A program made the translations under genes and the position numbers. A DNA stretch of 8,138 bases. Origin: Aliarcobacter butzleri. Lineage in GTDB: Bacteria > Campylobacterota > Campylobacteria > Campylobacterales > Arcobacteraceae. Below, one piece after another: positions 1-5,928 of this stretch. The stretch's first letter is position 1. The number at the start of each line of letters is the position of its first letter. The stretch covers positions 1 to 8,138 of the forward strand of contig JAAYJJ010000147.1 in NCBI GenBank assembly GCA_012522985.1. The letters run 5' to 3'. Below the pieces are notes generated by a model that saw only the letters and a program-made list of their open reading frames with translations, did no database searches and was not told where the DNA came from.

Positions 1-136
1 AGATATAACAATCTCAGCTAAAAATAGCTCTATATATGATTATAGATTTTTAGATGGTAGAGATAAAGGTACTTGGACTTTCAAAGTACTAAAAGGTGAA
101 GAAGAACTAGCTAGTACTACTTTTGAAGTGGAGTAG
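1..136 (+). CDS. 3' end of an unidentified protein (partial)
   Basis: An open frame runs in from the left edge (codons in phase with position 2) and stops at TAG 134-136, leaving 44 residues. The tail reads as alternating polar and hydrophobic beta-strand sequence, with GTWTFKVLKGEEELASTTFE just before the stop. The pattern of Gly-x-Trp-x-hydrophobic-x-Val, a charged turn containing Gly, then a last strand ending Phe-x-Val resembles the end of a small beta-sandwich domain such as DUF2914, but too little is present to assign a family. The gene converges on prfB, and its transcript must end within the inverted-repeat gap that follows. No function is proposed. It could also be the last domain of a larger periplasmic protein. 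Confidence 0.6.
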   Translation, partial: DITISAKNSSIYDYRFLDGRDKGTWTFKVLKGEEELASTTFEVE

Positions 137-140
137 TTTA

Positions 141-192
141 GCAATATTCTTGTACTTTAGCACTCTTTAAAAAACCTTACTTCCAATATTGC
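141..192. repeat. Inverted repeat, 8-bp arms (GCAATATT / AATATTGC)
   Basis: GCAATATT at 141-148 is exactly complementary to AATATTGC at 185-192. The repeat begins 4 nt after the stop of the upstream + strand gene. Seven T residues (199-205) follow the right arm after six bases, so it could contribute to ending the + strand transcript, although the loop is long (36 nt). The right arm touches the left arm of the larger 171-235 stem at position 185, and the two pairings interleave. They would therefore compete or form a pseudoknot. Confidence 0.4.
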
Positions 193-235
193 AATCCATT
201 TTTTTGGGATTCATACCACATGGAAGTGAGGTTTT
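169..235 (-). terminator. Probable prfB terminator (long stem-loop plus U-run)
   Basis: AAAACCTTACTTCCA (171-185) pairs with TGGAAGTGAGGTTTT (221-235) over 15 positions, with one G-U or A-C type mismatch depending on the strand. Read on the - strand, the structure starts 12 nt after the prfB stop and ends in six T residues (174-169), as expected for a rho-independent terminator. The 35-nt apical region can form a second hairpin (AATCC 193-197 with GGATT 207-211), so the whole may fold as stacked stems. On the + strand the tail is only four T residues that belong to the stem, so termination is expected mainly for the prfB side. Confidence 0.65.
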
Positions 236-243
236 AACCTCAC
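226..243. repeat. Near-perfect palindrome GTGAGGTT-TT-AACCTCAC
   Basis: Eight-base arms 226-233 and 236-243 are exact inverted copies around a two-base centre (a folded RNA would need to open the inner pair or two). The palindrome ends 4 nt before the prfB stop codon complement at 248. Its left arm is the same sequence that closes the 171-235 stem, so the two hairpins are mutually exclusive. It may act as a DNA-level site, an alternative RNA fold, or simply a degenerate duplicate of the terminator arm. Confidence 0.5.
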
Positions 244-247
244 AAAC

Positions 248-1342
248 TTATTTTTGTTGTGAAATAAGCACATCTTCTAAGACCTTATCCAAATCACCAT
301 CTAATATAGCTGATACATTTGAATATCCTATATTACTTCTATTATCTTTGATTTGTTGATATGGTTGCATAACATAACTTCGTATTTGATGTCCCCACCC
401 TATTTCACTCTTTGGTTTACCATCAAGTGCCGCTTGTTGTTTGGCTAGTTCTAGCTCATAAAGTCTAGATTTAAGCATCTTCATAGCAGTATCTTTGTTT
501 TTATGTTGAGATCTATCATTTTGACACTGTACTACTAGATTGGTAGGGATATGTGTTATTCTTATGGCACTTTCTGTTTTATTTACATGTTGTCCACCAG
601 CACCACTAGCACGATAAGTATCTATTCTTATATCTTTATCTTCTATTACTATATCTATATTGTCATCAACTTCAGGAGAAACCATAACAGATACAAAAGA
701 TGTATGTCTTTTTGCATTAGAATCAAAAGGAGAGATTCGCACTAGCCTATGAATACCATTTTCTACCTTTAGATAACCATATACATTTTCACCTCTTATG
801 ATAAAAGAAGCATCTTTAATACCAGCTTCTTCTCCATCTTGATAGTCTAAGATCTCTACTTTAAAGCCTCTTCTCTCAGCCCATCTTAGATACATTCTAT
901 ATAAAATACTAGCCCAATCTTGAGACTCAGTTCCACCAGCACCTGGGTGAATAGAGACTATTGCATTAAAAGCGTCATGTTCATTACTTAACATTACCTC
1001 TATTTCAGTCTTTTTAACTAGCTCTTCTAATGTATCAGAATCTTCAAAGAGTGAGTTTATAGTATCAATATCATCTTCCATTGAAGCTAGTTCATATAGC
1101 TCTCTTGCATCTTCAATAGCAGCTTTTGCTTTTGAATATTTACTTAGCTTTGATAAGAGTATATTCTTCTCTTTGCCTATATTGGTTGCACTTTGTACAT
1201 CACTCCAAAAACCTTCATCTGCTTCAAGAGTCTCTATCTCTTTAAGTCTATCTTTAATAGTTTTAGGATTTAAAATATCCTCTATATTTTGTAACTTCTT
1301 CTCTAATAGCTTTAAAAGCTCTGTATATTCATAATTATCCAT
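248..1342 (-). CDS. prfB: Peptide chain release factor 2 (RF2)
   Basis: Class I release factor that reads UAA and UGA stop codons in the ribosomal A site and triggers hydrolysis of peptidyl-tRNA. The 364 residues match the full family length. An N-terminal helical, coiled-coil region (about 1-110) is followed by the decoding and catalytic domains. The RF2 recognition tripeptide Ser-Pro-Phe is at 204-206 and the catalytic Gly-Gly-Gln at 249-251. Residue 245 is Ala, the usual residue before the GGQ loop, rather than the Thr of E. coli K-12. The SPF tripeptide excludes RF1, which carries PxT. The frame is continuous from ATG 1342, with no in-frame UGA near codon 25, so the classical programmed +1 frameshift is absent. 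The stop is TAA, which RF1 and RF2 both read. The gene follows the reductase by 67 nt and probably has its own promoter. Confidence 0.97.
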   Translation of the reverse strand: MDNYEYTELLKLLEKKLQNIEDILNPKTIKDRLKEIETLEADEGFWSDVQSATNIGKEKNILLSKLSKYSKAKAAIEDARELYELASMEDDIDTINSLFEDSDTLEELVKKTEIEVMLSNEHDAFNAIVSIHPGAGGTESQDWASILYRMYLRWAERRGFKVEILDYQDGEEAGIKDASFIIRGENVYGYLKVENGIHRLVRISPFDSNAKRHTSFVSVMVSPEVDDNIDIVIEDKDIRIDTYRASGAGGQHVNKTESAIRITHIPTNLVVQCQNDRSQHKNKDTAMKMLKSRLYELELAKQQAALDGKPKSEIGWGHQIRSYVMQPYQQIKDNRSNIGYSNVSAILDGDLDKVLEDVLISQQK

Positions 1343-1360
1343 AAAAATTCCATTATCTAT

Positions 1361-1380
1361 TTTATACCACTATTTTACCA
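1361..1380 (-). promoter_or_regulatory. Two tandem extended -10 motifs upstream of prfB
   Basis: On the - strand, TGGTAAAAT (1380-1372) and TGGTATAAA (1369-1361) both match a TG-N-TAWAAW extended -10, with T-rich sequence upstream and no clear -35, the usual Campylobacterota sigma-70 layout. The first would give a leader of roughly 22 nt; the second would leave only about 11 nt before the ATG, so the first is more plausible. The ribosome binding site is weak (TGGAA ahead of five T residues and the ATG). Readthrough from the upstream operon is an alternative source of transcript. Confidence 0.4.
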
Positions 1381-1409
1381 AAAAAACTATAAAAAGCCAA
1401 TAAAGCATC

Positions 1410-2429
1410 CTAACCCATAGGATACATAATATCACTTTGAATCTCTTCTATCTCTTTTAATATCTCTTTATTTAAAACTACATCTAAAGCCTTCAAAGAG
1501 TCATCAAGTTGTTCTACTTTTCTAGCACCAATAATAGTTGATGCCACAAAATCAAAACTCATACTCCAAGCAACAGCCAATGTTACAGGAGAGAGATTAT
1601 ACTCTTTTGCCAATCTCATATACTCTTGTGTAGTTTTTAAACTCTTCTCATTTACAAACCTTAACGCTTGAGATTGTACTCTTTTATCACTATTATTTAA
1701 ATACCAAGCATATCTAGCACTACTATCTAAAATTTTATTATTATATTTACCACTTAACACACCTCCAGCTATAGGTGAATATGGAAGTAGTGAAATTTTC
1801 TCTTGTTTACATATATGTGCAAGTTCATCTAAAAATCTAGGGTTATTTAAAGAAAAGTTATTTTGGATTGATTCAAATCTAGATAATTTTTCATACTTTG
1901 ATACAATAGTAGCTTTTGTAAGTCCATAAGCACTATCATTTGAAGTACCAATATATCTAACCTTACCCTCTTTTATAAGCTCATCAAAAGCTCTTAAAGA
2001 CTCCTCTATAGGTACTAAAGTATCAGGCCAATGCATCTGATATAAATCTATATAATCTGTTTTTAATCTTTTTAAACTACCCTCTATAGCTTTTTTGATA
2101 TGAAATCTATCTATAGCAGTAAGTCCATGTCTAATAGGTGGCACAAACCATCCATTTGCAGCTCCAGCAACTTTTGAAGCTATAATAAGACTATCTCTAG
2201 GCTTACTTTTTATCCACTCACCTAGCCATAGCTCAGTTATTCCAGCAAGATCTTTATTTGGTGGTACAGGATAAAGTTCAGCAGTATCGAAAAAATTTAT
2301 TCCCCTATCATATACATAATCAAGTATTCTAAAAGCCTCACTTTTATCACAACTTGTTCCAAATGTCATAGTTCCCATACATATAGGACTAACTCTTAAT
2401 CCACTTTTACCAATATATCTATAATTCAC
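1410..2429 (-). CDS. Tas-like aldo/keto reductase
   Basis: NADPH-dependent oxidoreductase of the aldo/keto reductase superfamily, a cytosolic TIM barrel. The sequence follows E. coli Tas closely: FFDTAELYPVPP early, IIASKVAG, LYQMHWPD, YIGTSN, SIQNNFSL, VASTIIGA, and a C-terminus ending YPMG where Tas has YPAP. The catalytic tetrad is intact: Asp48, Tyr53, Lys86 and His133. The substrate is unknown; E. coli tas was found by suppression of tyrosine auxotrophy, which does not establish a role here. I start it at GTG 2429, giving 339 residues, because GGAG lies 6 nt upstream and the protein then begins MNYRYIGKSGLRVS, the family's usual N-terminus. An in-frame TTG at 2441 would add four residues but overlaps that ribosome binding site. 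The start lies inside the end of the Nudix gene (11-nt overlap), implying coupled translation. Stop is TAG. Confidence 0.9.
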   Translation of the reverse strand: MNYRYIGKSGLRVSPICMGTMTFGTSCDKSEAFRILDYVYDRGINFFDTAELYPVPPNKDLAGITELWLGEWIKSKPRDSLIIASKVAGAANGWFVPPIRHGLTAIDRFHIKKAIEGSLKRLKTDYIDLYQMHWPDTLVPIEESLRAFDELIKEGKVRYIGTSNDSAYGLTKATIVSKYEKLSRFESIQNNFSLNNPRFLDELAHICKQEKISLLPYSPIAGGVLSGKYNNKILDSSARYAWYLNNSDKRVQSQALRFVNEKSLKTTQEYMRLAKEYNLSPVTLAVAWSMSFDFVASTIIGARKVEQLDDSLKALDVVLNKEILKEIEEIQSDIMYPMG

Positions 2430-2877
2430 TAGAGTCTCCAAACTTTTGATGTTTTAAGAAATATACTATATCAAATATTATTTTAAATTGATTGTTTTTT
2501 GATGGTGGCATTTTATATATTTCAAAAAGTCCAGCATCTGTTAATTCTTTGGATCTATATTTAGATTTTAGCTTTAAGTTGCTATCAAAATAGTTTTCAA
2601 AGTTTTTTATTTTACTAGCATCTACTAGCCAAACTCCAACATCTTTTTTGATATTGATTTGTTCAAAATACTCTTCAAAATACTCTAGCTTTATTGGGAT
2701 ATTTGACTCTTCATAAAACTCTCTTTTTGCACACTCTTTTGGATCTTCTTTAGATGTAATAGTTCCTTTTAAAAAACCCCATTTTGTTCTACTATCACTT
2801 GCTTTGCATAAAAAAAGGTAAATTTTACCATTTTTTTTATAATATGGGGCAATTCCATATGATTTTGGTTTTGTCAA
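2419..2877 (-). CDS. Nudix hydrolase, substrate unknown
   Basis: Small cytosolic Mg-dependent hydrolase of nucleoside-diphosphate-linked compounds. The Nudix box is complete at residues 38-60: Gly38, five residues, Glu44, seven residues, Arg52-Glu53, Phe-Tyr, Glu56-Glu57, with Asn59 where the consensus has Gly and Ile60 at the end. The metal-binding glutamates are all present. The preceding KWGFLKGT resembles the strand leading into the box in MutT and diadenosine tetraphosphatase types, but no specificity motif settles the substrate. At 152 residues it is a single-domain protein of normal length. The start is TTG 2877; AAGGG lies about 6-7 nt upstream, and the frame is closed by the lptG stop four codons further up, with no ATG or GTG between. 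It lies 9 nt after lptG and overlaps the reductase by 11 nt. Confidence 0.88.
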   Translation of the reverse strand: MTKPKSYGIAPYYKKNGKIYLFLCKASDSRTKWGFLKGTITSKEDPKECAKREFYEESNIPIKLEYFEEYFEQINIKKDVGVWLVDASKIKNFENYFDSNLKLKSKYRSKELTDAGLFEIYKMPPSKNNQFKIIFDIVYFLKHQKFGDSSEL

Positions 2878-2886
2878 AATATTCCC

Positions 2887-3957
2887 TTATGATGGTATTG
2901 GTTTTTTTAGATAGATCAAATATGCCACTAAACACAATATTACAAAAGGCAAAACAAGAGCTAGTTCGGGTAAAATAACTCCACTTATACCAAATTTGTA
3001 AAATAAAAAAAATCCTCCCCAAACAAATAAAGTTCCAAAAATAGTAGCACTTGTATATATTTTGGGTTCAAAAAATCTATTACTCATAGATATAAACATA
3101 TAATACATAAAAACTAAAGGTATAGCAAATAGTGGTATAATCGTTTGATAATAAATAATAGCTCTTATTTTATCAGTATTAACACCTTGTTTACTCAATA
3201 CAAAATAAGCCTCTAGGGCATCTATAATAGAGTAATTTGCATTTTGAGTATAAACATTATCCAAAATCTTTGGCTTAAATCCATCTAGTGTATAGATAAA
3301 CTTCTCATATGAATATGTTAGTTTTGTTTTATCAAAATCCATCTCTTTTGGTTTTTTAATAATATTTGCATCTATTACATACCATCTATTGTTTTGAAAA
3401 TAGGCTTTTTTTGCTGATATACTTTGTAATAAATCTTTATCACTTAGTTCAAATATCTCTATATCTTCAGCTCTATTTTCTAAAGGATATAATTTTTTAA
3501 AATAGACATAGAAGTTATCATATTTAACAAAAATATCCTCTTTTAAAGAGCTAAAATAATCTCCTTCTAATATCTGCTTTTTCTTCTCATAAGCATAAGC
3601 CAAAGGGCTTGATTGAAGAGCCACAAGAGTCAAAATTGCTAGTAGATTGATAGTTATTACTGGCAAAAAAAGATTTCTTTTTCTTGATCCAAGAGAGAAT
3701 ATACTTATTATTTCATTGTTTCTTATCATAATAATCAGCATAACAATCCATGCAAAAACCAAAGATAAAGGAAGAGCAATAGTAAGTGTAAAAATTGCAT
3801 TATAAAATATATACAAGGCTACTAAGTTGGCTGATGAGGGAATTGCATCTAGATTTTGAACAAATTCAAATATAACAAAAAAAAGTTCCAAAGAAAAAAG
3901 TATAATTAAAAAAAGTTTTAGATATTTTGAGAAAATATATTTTTGTAATATAGACAA
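2887..3957 (-). CDS. lptG: LptF/LptG-family permease (LPS export), probably LptG
   Basis: Inner-membrane permease of the LptB2FG complex, which extracts lipopolysaccharide from the inner membrane and passes it to LptC and the periplasmic bridge. The 356 residues show the family plan: three N-terminal membrane segments (about 13-33, 48-78, 97-116), a periplasmic beta-jellyroll of about 150 residues (117-270), and three C-terminal segments (about 272-290, 301-320, 332-350). The cytoplasmic stretch 79-96, with NNEIISIFSLG and basic residues after it, matches the coupling-helix region that contacts LptB. LptF and LptG are hard to separate by eye; the choice of LptG rests on its place after rplY-pth, where from memory H. 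pylori carries its homologue. The start is TTG 3957, with AAGGG 7 nt upstream in the 11-nt gap after pth. No other start fits between that gap and the first membrane segment. Stop is TAA. Confidence 0.87.
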   Translation of the reverse strand: MSILQKYIFSKYLKLFLIILFSLELFFVIFEFVQNLDAIPSSANLVALYIFYNAIFTLTIALPLSLVFAWIVMLIIMIRNNEIISIFSLGSRKRNLFLPVITINLLAILTLVALQSSPLAYAYEKKKQILEGDYFSSLKEDIFVKYDNFYVYFKKLYPLENRAEDIEIFELSDKDLLQSISAKKAYFQNNRWYVIDANIIKKPKEMDFDKTKLTYSYEKFIYTLDGFKPKILDNVYTQNANYSIIDALEAYFVLSKQGVNTDKIRAIIYYQTIIPLFAIPLVFMYYMFISMSNRFFEPKIYTSATIFGTLFVWGGFFLFYKFGISGVILPELALVLPFVILCLVAYLIYLKKPIPS

Positions 3958-3968
3958 TATAGAACCCT

Positions 3969-4523
3969 TTAGAGTTTGATAGTATATTTTGATTGAACCA
4001 CCGCTAGAGGCAATGTTTGTAATGCTTTGATAGCTTCAATACATCTAGCTATTATATCCTTTAAATTATTAAATTGCTCTTTAGAAAAATCACTTAATAC
4101 ATAGTTTGCAACCATATCTTTATCTTCTGGTTTACCTATGCCAATCCTTACTCTTATATACTCTTTGCCTATATGAGAATCTATTGATATTAGGCCATTG
4201 TGTCCACCATGTCCACCACCTATTTTGTATCTTACACTACCAAATGGAAGATCTAAATCATCATGTATTACTATAATATTACTAGTTTCTATATTAAAAT
4301 ATTTTTTAACTGAGTTTACACTATCACCTGAAAGATTCATAAAAGTTTGTGGTTTTAAGTAGATTTGATCACCTGCTTTATAGCATAGTGCTTGAAAGTT
4401 TGATTTATTTATAGTAGTAGTTTGTAGGTATTTGATTATCTCTTCGATAACCATAAAACCTACATTATGCCTTGTATTGGAGTATTTTTCTCCAGGATTA
4501 CCAAGACCTACTATTAGATGCAT
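3969..4523 (-). CDS. pth: Peptidyl-tRNA hydrolase
   Basis: Cleaves peptidyl-tRNA that drops off the ribosome, recycling tRNA; an essential cytosolic enzyme in most bacteria. The 184 residues are normal length. It opens [20 protein letters not shown], with Asn9 and catalytic His19 (E. coli Asn10 and His20). FMNLSG at 61-66 carries Asn63 (E. coli Asn68), HDDLDLP at 87-93 carries Asp88 (E. coli Asp93), and GGGHGGHNGL at 102-111 carries Asn109 (E. coli Asn114), so the active site is complete. The ATG shares one base with the stop codon of rplY (TAATG), and no Shine-Dalgarno sequence stands at a usable distance. Translation therefore most likely depends on ribosomes that have just finished rplY. 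lptG follows after 11 nt. Stop is TAA. Confidence 0.97.
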   Translation of the reverse strand: MHLIVGLGNPGEKYSNTRHNVGFMVIEEIIKYLQTTTINKSNFQALCYKAGDQIYLKPQTFMNLSGDSVNSVKKYFNIETSNIIVIHDDLDLPFGSVRYKIGGGHGGHNGLISIDSHIGKEYIRVRIGIGKPEDKDMVANYVLSDFSKEQFNNLKDIIARCIEAIKALQTLPLAVVQSKYTIKL

Positions 4524-5059
4524 TATTTAGCTTTTATTACACCTACAACTGGTACTCTGATATCAAGATAACATTGTACACCCTCAGGCATAGTTAAATC
4601 TCTGATTAATACGTTATCACCAGTATCTAGATCATCTACTTGTATATGAAAGCTTTTTGGTAAATTCTCTATTGAAGCTTTTACTGGGATTCTTTTTTTG
4701 TGATATACAAAAAGACCCTTGTTTTTAAGTCCAACTGGAGTACCTTCAACAGTTACGGGAACTTTATATGATGTTCTTACACCTTTTTGTGCAACCATTA
4801 AATCAACATGTAACAACTCATTTGTTACTGGATCTCTTTGGTATTCATTGATAACAACACTTAGAGTTTTATCTCCAACTTTGATATCAAAAGCTAAACT
4901 ATCTTTAGTTTTAACTGCTTTTATGAAATCATTTCTTTTAAATGCTGCATTTATGTTTTCTAAACCTTTACCATAAATGTTTGCAATTAGATAACCATCT
5001 TGTCTTAAAGCTTTTGTAGAGCTTTTTGCAATACTATCTCTAATTATTCCTTCTAACAT
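4523..5059 (-). CDS. rplY: 50S ribosomal protein bL25, Ctc/TL5 type
   Basis: Binds 5S rRNA in the large ribosomal subunit. The 178 residues make this the long, two-domain Ctc/TL5 form rather than the roughly 95-residue E. coli L25. The N-terminal 5S-binding beta-barrel (about 1-90) includes [14 protein letters not shown] and the [19 protein letters not shown] segment typical of the family, and the C-terminal TL5 domain (about 95-175) ends [10 protein letters not shown]. The ATG at 5059 has a good ribosome binding site (AAGG, 7 nt upstream). It is the first gene of the - strand operon, directly behind an extended -10 promoter. The paired arrangement with pth is widespread in bacteria. Stop is TAA, overlapping the pth start by one base. 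Confidence 0.97.
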   Translation of the reverse strand: MLEGIIRDSIAKSSTKALRQDGYLIANIYGKGLENINAAFKRNDFIKAVKTKDSLAFDIKVGDKTLSVVINEYQRDPVTNELLHVDLMVAQKGVRTSYKVPVTVEGTPVGLKNKGLFVYHKKRIPVKASIENLPKSFHIQVDDLDTGDNVLIRDLTMPEGVQCYLDIRVPVVGVIKAK

Positions 5060-5097
5060 ATTTTCACCTTCTGTTTATTTACTTTAAAAAGTGTGGC

Positions 5098-5106
5098 ATT
5101 ATACCA
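5098..5106 (-). promoter_or_regulatory. Extended -10 promoter of the rplY operon
   Basis: On the - strand TGGTATAAT (5106-5098) is a perfect TG-N-TATAAT extended -10. The 50 bases upstream (5107-5160) carry T-tracts roughly one helical turn apart and no recognisable -35 hexamer, as is common for Campylobacterota sigma-70 promoters. Transcription would start near 5090, leaving a leader of about 30 nt that contains the rplY ribosome binding site. It probably drives rplY, pth, lptG, the Nudix gene and the reductase. Confidence 0.75.
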
Positions 5107-5173
5107 AAATAAACTTAAAAATATATTTAAACTTGTAAATTATAAATATAGTACTTACTTTTATAAAATTTTA

Positions 5174-5181
5174 GATAAAAT
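5174..5181 (+). promoter_or_regulatory. -10 element for the PgbA-like/glcD/yihY operon
   Basis: GATAAAAT, inside TTTTAGATAAAATACTC, is a good -10 candidate. A leader of about 24 nt would then carry AAAGG (5199-5203), 9 nt before the ATG at 5213. No -35 hexamer is evident. A second AT-rich match, TATAAA at 5162-5167, is less well placed. The element points away from the rplY promoter, so both operons share about 70 bp of AT-rich upstream DNA. Confidence 0.5.
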
Positions 5182-5212
5182 ACTCAAAACAAAACATTAA
5201 AGGTTAAAAACT

Positions 5213-5926
5213 ATGATCAAAAAGCTATTACTCTTTTTATTTTTACTCTCTTCATTGGTTTATGCTAGTTTAGAGCAGCAAATAACAACTATTTCAAATC
5301 TATCCACAAATAGTGCTACTATAGATATAGCCAACTTAACCCCTGGGCAAACTGGTGTGATTATACACAATTTTGATGAATCAAAGTCTATAATTATAGC
5401 TGATTTTGAAGTAACTTCAAGCTCACCTCAAAACTCAAATATATCTATAAGTTATAAAGTATTTGAAAATGCTCAAGCTATACCAACTCCAAATATTAAA
5501 GTTCAAAATGGAGATAAAGCTATTTTAAACCATATGTATAATACATCTATTTTAATAGCTCCAAATTTTGAAGTTTACAATCTTGTACAAAATAACTTCA
5601 AACAACAAAATTTTATACATAGTGATATCCTAGCAGCTTATCTAAAAAGTGAACAAGAACCAGTACCATCTCTTAAAGATTTTAAAAAGTTTTGCGAAAT
5701 CAACAACATAGGAACACTGTTTTTTGCTATAGAAGATCATATATATATAGTTGATGCTAAAACATTTATTATTATTGAAGAGTATAAAATCAAAGTAGAA
5801 ACAAGTGATGAAAATATGACTCCTTTTTATACAAATGTAGAGGATATTAAACTAGGTATTTTTAACTTTGGTGCTAGTAGTATAGAAAACTACAATAACT
5901 ATTATTTACAACTTTTAGGATTATAA
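5213..5926 (+). CDS. Exported PgbA N-terminal-domain-like protein
   Basis: Probable periplasmic or surface protein of unknown activity. A signal peptide is clear: MIKK, a run of Leu/Phe (5-12), then SSLVYA with cleavage expected between Ala18 and Ser19. The mature part alternates short beta strands with polar turns (INIGTLFFAIEDHIYIVDAKT-like strands near 165-190) and has no membrane segment. The overall pattern, including a TPGQTGVIIHNFD stretch early in the mature protein, and the position directly before glcD suggest the domain named after the H. pylori plasminogen-binding protein PgbA. At 237 residues it lacks the long Lys/Glu-rich C-terminus of PgbA, so plasminogen binding should not be assumed. 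Cys occurs once. AAAGG precedes the ATG by 9 nt; glcD starts 2 nt after the TAA stop. Confidence 0.75.
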   Translation: MIKKLLLFLFLLSSLVYASLEQQITTISNLSTNSATIDIANLTPGQTGVIIHNFDESKSIIIADFEVTSSSPQNSNISISYKVFENAQAIPTPNIKVQNGDKAILNHMYNTSILIAPNFEVYNLVQNNFKQQNFIHSDILAAYLKSEQEPVPSLKDFKKFCEINNIGTLFFAIEDHIYIVDAKTFIIIEEYKIKVETSDENMTPFYTNVEDIKLGIFNFGASSIENYNNYYLQLLGL

Positions 5927-5928
5927 TT

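Noticed and set aside
551..745. Open frame of 64 codons on the + strand inside prfB
   Set aside because: It is antisense to the strongly conserved SPF and GGQ region of prfB, is rich in Tyr, Ser and Ile as expected from the complement of AT-rich codons, and has no ribosome binding site or family resemblance.
1381..1409. Terminator after the reductase
   Set aside because: The - strand has T-runs here but no inverted repeat ahead of them, so readthrough into prfB remains possible.
2784..3022. Short open frames on both strands over the Nudix/lptG junction
   Set aside because: They overlap two well-supported genes in other frames and show no motif. One is antisense and one is an out-of-frame reading of the lptG 3' end.
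4719..4976. 85-codon + strand open frame inside rplY
   Set aside because: Antisense to a ribosomal protein gene with full-length family agreement; its composition is that of a complement frame.
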